Shown piece after piece: positions 1 to 4,591 of a DNA stretch of 7,471 nucleotides. Every line of letters starts with the position of its first letter. The stretch's first letter is position 1. Under the pieces are notes generated by a model. That model saw nothing but the letters and a program-made list of their open reading frames with translations, searched no databases and was not told the origin of the DNA. The translations under genes were made by a program, and so were the position numbers. Origin of the DNA: JALHSW01 sp038321755 (GTDB lineage Bacteria > Actinomycetota > Acidimicrobiia > IMCC26256 > PALSA-555); contig JBBQFJ010000150.1 of NCBI GenBank assembly GCA_038321755.1, forward strand, positions 1-7,471, written 5' to 3'.

Positions 1-7
1 CCACCTG

Positions 8-74
8 CCCCCCACCGCCGCGAAACGCGCACCCGCGGTTGGGGGGTGGGCCCCCCCGCCGGTGGGGGGTGGGG
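8..74 (-). terminator. GC-rich inverted repeats past the amtB stop
   Basis: Seen: a C6 run at 52-57 can pair with a G6 run at 64-69 around the loop GCCGGT. The same G run can instead pair with CCCCCCACCG at 8-17, so the two folds exclude each other. The 10-mer GGGGGGTGGG occurs twice (41-50 and 64-73), and CGCG-AAA-CGCG at 19-29 is a further small hairpin. It lies about 60 to 130 bases downstream of the amtB stop, a sensible place for transcript ending. There is no T-tract, so a classical intrinsic terminator is not shown. On the plus strand the G runs could alternatively form a G-quadruplex. Confidence 0.35.
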
Positions 75-136
75 CGCCGGGCCACACCACGCGATGCAGA
101 TGCCCAAGGATCAGGGGCTCGTGCTTCGGATGAGGC

Positions 137-1516
137 TCAACTGATGCTGACCTCCTCCTCCTGGAGTGTGAACACCTCGGCGTCGTAGCCGGCGTATCCG
201 TGCTCGACCAGGTCGAGTCCCTCGGCCTCTTCCTCCGGGGTCACCCGAAGCCCGACGCTCGTCTTCAGGATGAAGAAGAGGGCGCCGGACGTGACAGCAA
301 CCCAGGCGACGACACTGACGACGAGGACCAGTTGCGAGATCAGCTGGTCGGCGTTGCCGCCGTAGAGGATCCCGGCGTCTCCGGCGTTGCCCGCGGCGAA
401 GAACCCGACGAGCAACGTGCCGAGGATGCCGCAGGTGCCGTGCACTGAGACCGCGCCCACGGGGTCGTCGACCTTCGCGCGATCGAAGAACCAGATGCTG
501 CCCACGACCGCGGCTCCGCAGATCGCCCCGATGATGAGTGCGCCGGTCGTGCTCACGGCGTAGCAGCCCGCGGTGATGCCCACGAGTCCGGCCAGGGCAC
601 CGTTTGCGGCCATCCCGACATCGGCCTTGCCGTGCGTGGTCCACCAAGCGACGAGCATCGCCATGACCGCACCCGTGCCCGCGGCGAGCGTGGTCATCGT
701 CGCGATCTGACCGATCGCGAGTCCGTCAGCAGCCAGGTACGAGCCGGGGTTGAAGCCGTACCAACCGACCAACAAGATGAACGTACCGAGCACCGCGTAC
801 GGGATCGAATGCCCTCGAATGGCGCGCGCTTTACCGTCGGCGTCGAACTTCCCGATGCGCGGCCCGAGCGCGAGCGCTCCCATCAGCGCGGCGACGCCGC
901 CCGTGACGTGCACGATCGTCGACCCTGCAAAGTCGATGGGAACCGTGTCGAGCTGCGCGAGCCAGCCGCCACCCCACAGCCAGTGCACGACCACCGGGTA
1001 GATGAACGCGGTGATCACGATGCTGTACAGGAAGTACGACTTGAACTTCGTGCGCTCCGCCATCGCTCCCGACACGATCGTGGCCGCTGTTGCCGCGAAC
1101 GCGAGCTGAAAGACAAAGAACACGAACACGTTCAACGTGGTCCCGCTCGTGTAGGTGTCAGCACCGGCACCGAGGAAGAACCCCTTGGTTCCGATGAACT
1201 GTTTGATGCCCGTCTCCGATGCAGGGCCGAACGCGATAGCGAATCCCACGACGAAGAACGCGATCAAACCAACCATGAAGTCCATGAGGTTCTTCATCAT
1301 GATGTTGGCGACGTTCTTCGCCCGAGTGAAGCCCGCCTCGACAAGCGCGAACCCTGCCTGCATAAAGATCACGAGCACTGCTGCGAGGAGTACGAACGTG
1401 TTATCCAAGTTCCCCTGGACGGTCTCTGGAGTGAGTGCCTGCGCGCCCGCAGGATTCGCTGCGACGAAGAGCGCGCCACCGCTGCACGCGGCGACGAGCA
1501 CGGCCCGTCGTTTCAT
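137..1516 (-). CDS. amtB: Ammonium channel AmtB (Amt/Rh family)
   Basis: This 459-residue integral membrane channel conducts ammonia/ammonium inward for nitrogen assimilation. Residues 1-27 look like a cleavable signal peptide (MKRR, hydrophobic stretch, AGAQA), as in many Amt proteins. Family hallmarks are present: QAGFALVEAGFTRAKN near 53-68, WGGG at 181-184, Asp195 in DFAGST (ion recruitment site), the twin pore histidines His203 (IVHVTGG) and His359 (VHGTCG), and WYGFNPGS at 252-259, whose Phe255 matches the inner Phe gate. The C-terminal tail RVTPEEEAEGLDLVEHGYAGY matches the cytoplasmic tail that PII proteins (GlnK/GlnB) contact. The ATG at 1516 follows GGAAGGAG at a short spacing. No glnK is visible in the 136 bases after the stop. 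The upstream leader is strongly structured (see 1534-1819). Length and motifs are complete; there is no sign of decay. Confidence 0.97.
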   Translation of the reverse strand: MKRRAVLVAACSGGALFVAANPAGAQALTPETVQGNLDNTFVLLAAVLVIFMQAGFALVEAGFTRAKNVANIMMKNLMDFMVGLIAFFVVGFAIAFGPASETGIKQFIGTKGFFLGAGADTYTSGTTLNVFVFFVFQLAFAATAATIVSGAMAERTKFKSYFLYSIVITAFIYPVVVHWLWGGGWLAQLDTVPIDFAGSTIVHVTGGVAALMGALALGPRIGKFDADGKARAIRGHSIPYAVLGTFILLVGWYGFNPGSYLAADGLAIGQIATMTTLAAGTGAVMAMLVAWWTTHGKADVGMAANGALAGLVGITAGCYAVSTTGALIIGAICGAAVVGSIWFFDRAKVDDPVGAVSVHGTCGILGTLLVGFFAAGNAGDAGILYGGNADQLISQLVLVVSVVAWVAVTSGALFFILKTSVGLRVTPEEEAEGLDLVEHGYAGYDAEVFTLQEEEVSIS

Positions 1517-1520
1517 GTCG

Positions 1521-1528
1521 CTCCTTCC
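1521..1528 (-). promoter_or_regulatory. amtB ribosome binding site
   Basis: On the minus strand the sequence GGAAGGAG ends four bases before the ATG at 1516. It is the strongest purine run near any candidate start of this gene and fixes the start. A CCCGG/CCGGG hairpin at 1534-1549 sits six bases upstream of it. Confidence 0.8.
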
Positions 1529-1533
1529 GATCC

Positions 1534-1602
1534 CCCGGATAGCACCGGGCTCCGCGAAACGACGCGCGGGTACCCCGCCGCGGAGGCGACGGGTACGCGC
1601 GC
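1534..1602 (-). promoter_or_regulatory. Two hairpins in the amtB leader next to the RBS
   Basis: Hairpin one pairs 1534-1538 (CCCGG) with 1545-1549 (CCGGG) around a six-base loop. Hairpin two is long: GCGCG 1564-1568 with 1598-1602, one G/G mismatch, GTACCC 1570-1575 with GGGTAC 1591-1596, and, after a two-base bulge, CGCC 1576-1579 with GGCG 1585-1588, giving 15 base pairs. They lie 18 to 86 bases upstream of the amtB start codon. No T-tract follows, so a role in translation or RNA stability is more likely than intrinsic termination. High GC raises the chance of accidental hairpins, but 15 pairs in a 39-base span is well beyond a casual match. Confidence 0.45.
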
Positions 1603-1690
1603 ATCGGGACCCGAGATACGGGCACCTAGTAAGCCGCTACGCCGGTACGCAACCCAGACCCCGACTGAGGTCGTGGTCTCCACCCGATGC
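1601..1690 (-). promoter_or_regulatory. Long-range stem enclosing two hairpins in the amtB leader
   Basis: GCATCGGG at 1601-1608 is the exact reverse complement of CCCGATGC at 1683-1690. The enclosed stretch contains two further hairpins: CCCG 1610-1613 with CGGG 1619-1622 (loop AGATA), and AGACC 1656-1660 with GGTCT 1675-1679, extended inward by CGAC 1662-1665 with GTCG 1670-1673 around loop TGAG with one mismatch. The first two bases compete with the hairpin ending at 1602, so the two folds could be alternatives. Seen by eye only; no folding energy was computed. Confidence 0.35.
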
Positions 1691-1694
1691 GACA

Positions 1695-1760
1695 TCTGGT
1701 CGGCTCCTCCCCCGAAGGGAACGATTCCTGTCCGTCGCTATTGGCGACGTGCCGACCAGA
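1695..1760 (-). ncRNA. Candidate three-way-junction RNA upstream of amtB
   Basis: Read on the minus strand (the amtB direction), a perfect 10-bp outer stem pairs 1751-1760 with 1695-1704 (arm TCTGGTCGGC). Inside it are two hairpins. The first is a perfect 6-bp stem, CGTCGC 1744-1749 with GCGACG 1733-1738, loop CAATA. The second is a 5-bp stem at 1708-1721 capped by a C(UUCG)G tetraloop. The joining strands are A, GACAGGAATCG and GGA, so they are purine-rich, as in many aptamers. The UUCG loop is canonical only on the minus strand, which supports transcription with amtB, about 180 bases from its start codon. I do not recognise a known riboswitch class: the conserved core of the glutamine (glnA) riboswitch is not present apart from a short ATCGTTC. 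It may be an amtB leader element or a separate small RNA. Confidence 0.42.
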
Positions 1761-1772
1761 CTTCCCGGCTCA

Positions 1773-1819
1773 CCTGTTGGGCAACGTAGAGACGCCGTTG
1801 GTCGGCGTCGTTGCGCAGG
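1773..1819. ncRNA. Long bulged hairpin between amtB and tatA
   Basis: Three stacked segments pair in order: CCTG 1773-1776 with CAGG 1816-1819, GCAAC 1781-1785 with GTTGC 1810-1814, and GACGCCG 1791-1797 with CGGCGTC 1803-1809 around loop TTGGT. That is 16 Watson-Crick pairs in 47 bases, interrupted by a TTGG/G internal loop and a five-base GTAGA bulge. It lies immediately next to the three-way-junction element (13 bases away), which suggests one larger structured RNA. Strand is undecided; no G-U pairs distinguish the two orientations. Confidence 0.4.
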
Positions 1820-2033
1820 CATGAACTCGTCATTCCCGGAACCCAATGGGAATCTGACAACGCGAGAACAGAGCAGGGCCGCCTCCAGAGGGGCGGTCCT
1901 ATTCCCCAAGGGCGGCTGCGGCGAACACCGACGCACGTGGTGGAAGCGTTTCGCTTCGCGACTGCCGCGAGTGCCCTCAGATGGGGGTGGATCTCGATGC
2001 GGGTAACCTGACGGTCGGAGGTCATCCGGGAGG
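1820..2033. other. Rest of the amtB-tatA intergenic region
   Basis: No convincing gene is seen here: the open frames in this stretch are rich in Arg and Ser, lack good ribosome binding sites and resemble nothing I know. It holds a dyad ATTCCC 1832-1837 / GGGAAT 1848-1853 (ten-base gap, possible operator), a hairpin 1875-1885 / 1890-1900 with loop CAGA (11 pairs including two G-U), and GAAGCG-TTT-CGCTTC at 1943-1957. The divergent promoters of amtB (leftward) and tatA (rightward) must lie in the wider region, but I see no clear -35/-10 pair for either. Confidence 0.4.
2028..2033 (+). promoter_or_regulatory. tatA ribosome binding site
   Basis: GGGAGG lies six bases before the ATG at 2040. A TTG in the same frame at 2034 touches this run directly and leaves no spacer, so the ATG is the better start. 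Confidence 0.75.
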
Positions 2034-2039
2034 TTGGGA

Positions 2040-2219
2040 ATGGATGTCGGACCCGTAGAACTCATCATCGTGTTGGCGATTGCGCTGCTCATGTTCGGAA
2101 GTTCGAAGTTGCCGAAGTTGGCGCGCTCTGTGGGCGAAGCCTCCAGGGAGTTCCGAAAGGGTCTCGCAGAAGGCACCGTCGACGAGCCCGACACCCCGCG
2201 CGAAGGCGCCAAGCCCTAG
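2040..2219 (+). CDS. tatA: Sec-independent translocase protein TatA/TatE family
   Basis: This 59-residue protein would be the pore-forming subunit of the twin-arginine export system, which moves folded proteins across the membrane together with TatC. Residues 1-20 (MDVGPVELIIVLAIALLMFG) give the short outward N-terminus and single membrane span. The FG hinge is followed by the amphipathic helix SSKLPKLARSVGEASREFRKG, the family signature. The acidic and basic tail is short, as in TatA/TatE; TatB proteins are usually longer and differ around the N-terminal acidic/Pro position. The start at the ATG follows GGGAGG. It stands alone: no tatC or tatB is in the window, and its neighbours read in the opposite direction on both sides. 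Hairpins follow its stop. Confidence 0.88.
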   Translation: MDVGPVELIIVLAIALLMFGSSKLPKLARSVGEASREFRKGLAEGTVDEPDTPREGAKP

Positions 2220-2220
2220 A

Positions 2221-2257
2221 ACGCTGGTTCAGCGTCCCGCCACCGTGGGCGCCCCAC
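2221..2257 (+). terminator. Tandem hairpins after tatA
   Basis: ACGCTG-GTT-CAGCGT at 2221-2235 begins one base after the tatA stop codon and is a perfect six-pair hairpin. GTGGG-CGC-CCCAC at 2245-2257 follows it. There is no T-tract, but tandem GC-rich hairpins at the end of an isolated gene, facing a convergent gene, suggest transcript ending or 3' end protection. The remaining bases up to 2338 show nothing else clear. Confidence 0.4.
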
Positions 2258-2338
2258 ACGCAGCAGTGAACCGCCGCCCGCCCTCGACGCGATCGATGAG
2301 GGCTCTGCGCGTGGACTGCAGGAAGAACCCGACGAGCG

Positions 2339-2791
2339 CTATGGGCTTCTTGAAGCGTTTCGTTGCGTGAGTGGAAGCTGACCTTTGGCGCGAAGGGTCT
2401 CCTCAAGCGATGCCGGAAGGGTGACCCGCCAACCATTGGCCGCGAGGTCGTGCCGCGAGATGCGGATGCGGGCAATCTGGTCGCTGGCGAGCGTGATCAC
2501 GAAGACCCAGGTGTCGCCCTGATCGATGACCTCTTCGACCCGGTCGCCTTTGTGGGGTCCGATGGTCGTGAGCCCGAGAAGCCCAGTCCGCTGGGCGTCG
2601 GTCACTGCAACATGGAGGTCGTAGGCCGAACGGTTGTCGATCGTCACGTGGTCCACAAAATCAGGACCACGCACGAGCGCAGTCATTCCAATCAGGGCCG
2701 CGGCACCCACGATTGCTGCCGTGCTCACCCACAGCGCTGTGCGCGCCTTGCGTACGGATACCGGTACCGATTGCAGCAACGTCGGGCTCAC
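2339..2791 (-). CDS. Membrane-anchored protein of unknown function, 150 aa
   Basis: I do not recognise a named family. From the GTG at 2791 the protein has a short basic cytoplasmic head (VSVRKART, about 11-19), one membrane span at about 20-40 (LWVSTAAIVGAAALIGMTALV), and an outer domain of about 90 residues with alternating polar and hydrophobic strands (HVTIDNRSAYDLHVAVTD, DTWVFVITL, ARIRISRHDL, GWRVTLP). This pattern fits a small beta-sandwich, an inference from sequence only. The GTG is chosen because GCGGAGG lies six bases ahead of it; a TTG two codons upstream abuts the same run and is less likely. It is the last of three leftward genes and ends head-on against tatA. The balanced composition and good ribosome site make it a real gene. 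Opposite-strand frames across it are His/Arg-rich shadows. Confidence 0.75.
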   Translation of the reverse strand: MSPTLLQSVPVSVRKARTALWVSTAAIVGAAALIGMTALVRGPDFVDHVTIDNRSAYDLHVAVTDAQRTGLLGLTTIGPHKGDRVEEVIDQGDTWVFVITLASDQIARIRISRHDLAANGWRVTLPASLEETLRAKGQLPLTQRNASRSP

Positions 2792-2857
2792 GCACAACCT
2801 CCGCGCAGAAGTGCTCGTTTGCAGTTTACTGTCCCGCCGATCTGGTCATCCACGACG

Positions 2858-2989
2858 TCAGCCCAGTGCGATCGTGATGATGGTCGCCACCATGACCAGT
2901 GTCATGAGCACGAACGGGAAGAACTCGACCAAGCCCCCATCGCTCGCGTCCTTCGGGTCATCGGTGCCGGAACGATCGTCAACTTGCAT
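2858..2989 (-). CDS. Small single-span membrane protein, 43 aa
   Basis: Unrecognised. The minus-strand ATG at 2989 opens a 43-codon frame. The N-terminal half is acidic and polar (MQVDDRSGTDDPKDASDGG), and the C-terminal half is one hydrophobic helix (LVEFFPFVLMTLVMVATIITIALG) running to the stop. The topology would be N-terminus in the cytoplasm or outside, with the C-terminus ending in the membrane, as in many regulatory microproteins. AGAGG lies nine bases upstream of the ATG. Its start overlaps the end of the preceding leftward gene by 11 bases, which suggests translational coupling, and the next leftward gene begins 66 bases downstream. It is short enough to be missed by automatic gene calling. 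Confidence 0.6.
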   Translation of the reverse strand: MQVDDRSGTDDPKDASDGGLVEFFPFVLMTLVMVATIITIALG

Positions 2990-3350
2990 CGGAAGTCGCC
3001 TCTAAGACATCAGCGCGCGTCGACGAGCAGCGCGTCTCGCGAGTGATCTCGATGCGGAGCGCGGGTCGGTCTGCCTCTCTGATCTCCAGGCATCGAGCGT
3101 CGAGCACGTCCACATGTTCGAACCGACGCCACGACCCGAACTGGACCGCAGCCTCGACAGTGTCGGTGAGGCCGCAGCGAAGGAACCGCCGCCTCATCAG
3201 GTCGAAGAGCCATCGTGACTGGCCCGTCAGAATCTCCGTGAGCCCACTGGGCAGGCACCGGCCGGCGTGGCGAACGGCGTCGTCGGCTTGCTCGGCCCCA
3301 AGTGTCGGCCGTGCACAGCCCGGCGATGCGTCTCTCCTCATGATCGTCAT
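2979..3350 (-). CDS. Protein of unknown function, about 123 aa
   Basis: No family is recognised. The frame is open leftward from a TTG at 3476, but the upstream part is Arg/Thr/Pro-rich and unconvincing, so the ATG at 3350 is preferred; a second ATG at 3341 is also possible and neither has a clear ribosome site. The predicted product is soluble: it has no membrane span or signal, five cysteines scattered, and a plausible folded middle and end (LPSGLTEILTGQSRWLFDLMRR, AAVQFGSWRRFEHVDVLDARCLEIREAD, PALRIEITRET). The opposite frame over the same bases is a Ser/Arg-rich shadow. It would be first in the leftward unit, coupled to the 43-residue membrane protein by an 11-base overlap, and diverges from the STAS-like gene. 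Confidence is moderate because start and function are unknown. Confidence 0.45.
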   Translation of the reverse strand: MTIMRRDASPGCARPTLGAEQADDAVRHAGRCLPSGLTEILTGQSRWLFDLMRRRFLRCGLTDTVEAAVQFGSWRRFEHVDVLDARCLEIREADRPALRIEITRETRCSSTRADVLEATSDAS

Positions 3351-3491
3351 CGTCGTCGACGCGTGTTGCGGTTCCTTGACGACCGTGTTGAGGTCTCGTG
3401 GCGTGTTGTGGTTTCGTGGCCAGCGGGCCGTTCGAGATCGTGGTGTGAACGTCGAACGATCGTCACCCAGCCGCAATCTTGCTAGCCGAGA
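3351..3491. promoter_or_regulatory. Divergent intergenic region with short repeats
   Basis: The heptamer CGTGTTG occurs three times on the plus strand, at 3362-3368, 3384-3390 and 3402-3408, spaced 22 and 18 bases, near two helical turns. The first and third copies are embedded in longer similar words (GCGTGTTGCGGTTCC and GCGTGTTGTGGTTTC). Further right, CGTTCGA 3429-3435 is inverted as TCGAACG 3452-3458. A TTGACG at 3376-3381 could be a rightward -35 box but no good -10 follows at 17 bases. These are operator-like patterns without a known regulator. Confidence 0.3.
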
Positions 3492-3857
3492 ATGGTGGTC
3501 GTGGGAAGCCGCCGAAGTCGAACGAGTTCAACGCCGGTCGTGTCGAGACCCGCTGTCGTGGTGAGTGAGACCCACGACGGGGGTCTCTGGATCGCGATTC
3601 ACGGTCGCTTCGGGGACGAACACGTGTCGATCGTGACTGCCGCGCTCGAACGAGTGCTCGGCAGCCATGCGGACCTGAGTGATGTGGGACTCGATCTCCG
3701 TCGTGCACGCGACTGCAGCGCTGCCGCGCTCGAATTGGTCGCCCGCCTCCTTGATCATGGCGCGAGGCTTGCGCAGGATTGCACCGTCGTAGCGGGCGGA
3801 ACCGACCGTTTGCCGCTCGACGCGCCCATCGAACAGGCCGCTGGCCTTCGACGCTGA
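3492..3857 (+). CDS. STAS-like domain protein
   Basis: The 121-residue product resembles anti-sigma-factor antagonists of the STAS fold. After about 28 poorly ordered residues comes a strand and loop (GGLWIAIHGRFGDEH, 30-44; family pattern: strand, then GR/GxLD), a helix (VSIVTAALERVLGSHA), a strand (VGLDLRRARDCSAAAL, 65-80) and a helix (ELVARLLDHGARL), then CTVVAGG. The canonical DSSG phosphorylation turn is replaced by Asp74-Cys75-Ser76-Ala77: a serine remains but the glycine is lost. The ATG at 3492 lacks a strong ribosome site, and an in-frame GTG just before SETHDGG is an alternative, so the first 20-odd residues may not be made. It lies 50 bases before the response regulator on the same strand and may share its transcript. 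The fold assignment is by pattern only. Confidence 0.6.
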   Translation: MVVVGSRRSRTSSTPVVSRPAVVVSETHDGGLWIAIHGRFGDEHVSIVTAALERVLGSHADLSDVGLDLRRARDCSAAALELVARLLDHGARLAQDCTVVAGGTDRLPLDAPIEQAAGLRR

Positions 3858-3867
3858 TCCCGTGGTT

Positions 3868-3898
3868 CTGCCCGCGGCGAGCGCGGCCGCGGGGGCAG
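3868..3898 (+). terminator. Strong hairpin between STAS-like gene and response regulator
   Basis: CTGCCCGCGGC at 3868-3878 pairs with GCCGC 3886-3890 and GGGCAG 3893-3898 around loop GAGCGCG, leaving a two-G bulge. It ends nine bases before the regulator's ATG and four bases before its GGGGGA run. It has no T-tract. It may limit read-through from the STAS-like gene, or its folding may affect access to the regulator's ribosome site. Confidence 0.45.
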
Positions 3899-3907
3899 AC
3901 TGGGGGA

Positions 3908-4591
3908 ATGGCCGTGCGAACACTCGTGGTAGAGGATGACGCCGGGATCCGAGCCCTCATGCGAATGGCGCTCGAGGAAGAAGGGTACGAGGTCATTGAG
4001 GCCGAGGACGCCGAGCGTGCGCTCGTGCTCTTCCAGGTCCAGCCCATCGACATCGCGCTTGTCGACCTGATGCTGCCGGGGATGAGCGGCTTCGATCTGT
4101 GCCGTGCGATGCGGAAGACGAGCGACGTGCCCATTGTCATTGTGACGGCCCGCGCCGACACCCACGACGTGGTCGCCGGTCTCGAGGCGGGCGCGGATGA
4201 CTACCTGACCAAGCCGTTCGTCCCAAAGGAGCTCACGGCTCGTCTCCGAGCGCTCCTTCGTCGAGTCCGATCGAGCGGGCAAGTGCCCGAGCGCTACGTG
4301 TTTGGTGCGGTCGAGGTGGTCCCCGAAGCAGGGACCGTCACCCGAGATGGAGCACCGGTCGATGTGACCAAGACGGAGTTCAGGCTCCTGTGTGAGCTGG
4401 CCTTCCACCCCGGCATGGTGCTCAGCCGCGAGCAGCTCCTCGAGCGCGTGTGGGGTTACGACTACCTGGGCGATGGGCGTCTCGTGGACGCCCATGTTCG
4501 GCGCTTGCGGACCAAGATCGAGTCCGATCCTTCGAGTCCCGAGTTGATCGTGACGGTCCGAGGTCTCGGATATCGGCTCGAGAAGCCGTGA
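3908..4591 (+). CDS. mtrA: MtrA-like OmpR-family response regulator
   Basis: This 227-residue two-domain DNA-binding regulator is complete. The receiver domain (about 4-118) has the acidic pocket Glu9-Asp10-Asp11, phospho-acceptor Asp53 (ALVDLMLPGMSG), Thr80 (IVIVTA), switch Tyr99 and Lys102-Pro103 (DDYLTKPF). The winged-helix domain (about 128-226) has the recognition-helix region VWGYDYLGDGRLVDAHVRRLRTKIE and the wing VRGLGYRL. ADTHDVVAGLEAGADDYLTKPFVPKEL is very close to the mycobacterial and streptomycete MtrA pattern, and the order regulator-kinase-GerMN lipoprotein matches mtrA-mtrB-lpqB. In other actinobacteria MtrA controls cell-wall hydrolase, division and replication genes; that role here is inferred. 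The ATG at 3908 abuts GGGGGA; a GTG two codons later has a better spacing and may be the true start. The stop overlaps the kinase start as GTGA. Confidence 0.9.
   Translation: MAVRTLVVEDDAGIRALMRMALEEEGYEVIEAEDAERALVLFQVQPIDIALVDLMLPGMSGFDLCRAMRKTSDVPIVIVTARADTHDVVAGLEAGADDYLTKPFVPKELTARLRALLRRVRSSGQVPERYVFGAVEVVPEAGTVTRDGAPVDVTKTEFRLLCELAFHPGMVLSREQLLERVWGYDYLGDGRLVDAHVRRLRTKIESDPSSPELIVTVRGLGYRLEKP

Noticed and set aside
8..74. 6C-type small RNA
   Set aside because: C6 runs are present, but they pair with G-runs here; that family has them unpaired in hairpin loops.
1695..1760. Glutamine (glnA) or cobalamin riboswitch
   Set aside because: Only short words are shared (ATCGTTC; a GCCGGGAAGTCTGGT-like stretch). 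The rest of the conserved cores is not found, so no known class is claimed.
632..1789. Long open frame on the plus strand across amtB (385 codons)
   Set aside because: It is antisense to a clearly real amtB, is rich in Arg, His and Glu without domain signals, and has no ribosome site. It is a typical shadow in high-GC DNA.
1738..2025. Minus-strand 95-codon frame and a plus-strand 66-codon frame between amtB and tatA
   Set aside because: Both are Arg/Ser-rich with no good ribosome site or recognisable pattern, and they overlap the inverted repeats.
1943..2362. GAAGCGTTTCG shared at 1943-1953 and 2352-2362
   Set aside because: An 11-base match inside unrelated contexts (a hairpin and the end of a coding region), probably chance.
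2363..3046. Plus-strand 227-codon frame opposite the leftward unknown genes
   Set aside because: The composition turns His/Arg/Gln-rich and it lacks a ribosome site. The minus-strand frames show membrane spans, a good ribosome site and sensible order.
3043..3564. Plus-strand 173-codon frame opposite the 123-residue protein
   Set aside because: It is Ser/Arg-rich throughout, lacks a fold-like pattern and overlaps the STAS-like start. Third-position GC is shared by both strands here and cannot decide, so amino-acid pattern was used.
3463..4161. Minus-strand frames across the STAS-like gene and mtrA
   Set aside because: Antisense to the receiver domain, whose catalytic residues are intact on the plus strand.
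4450..4587. Upstream extension of the kinase frame inside mtrA
   Set aside because: It encodes an Arg-rich stretch over the regulator's recognition helix; the GTG at 4588 gives the usual overlap and a normal kinase head.
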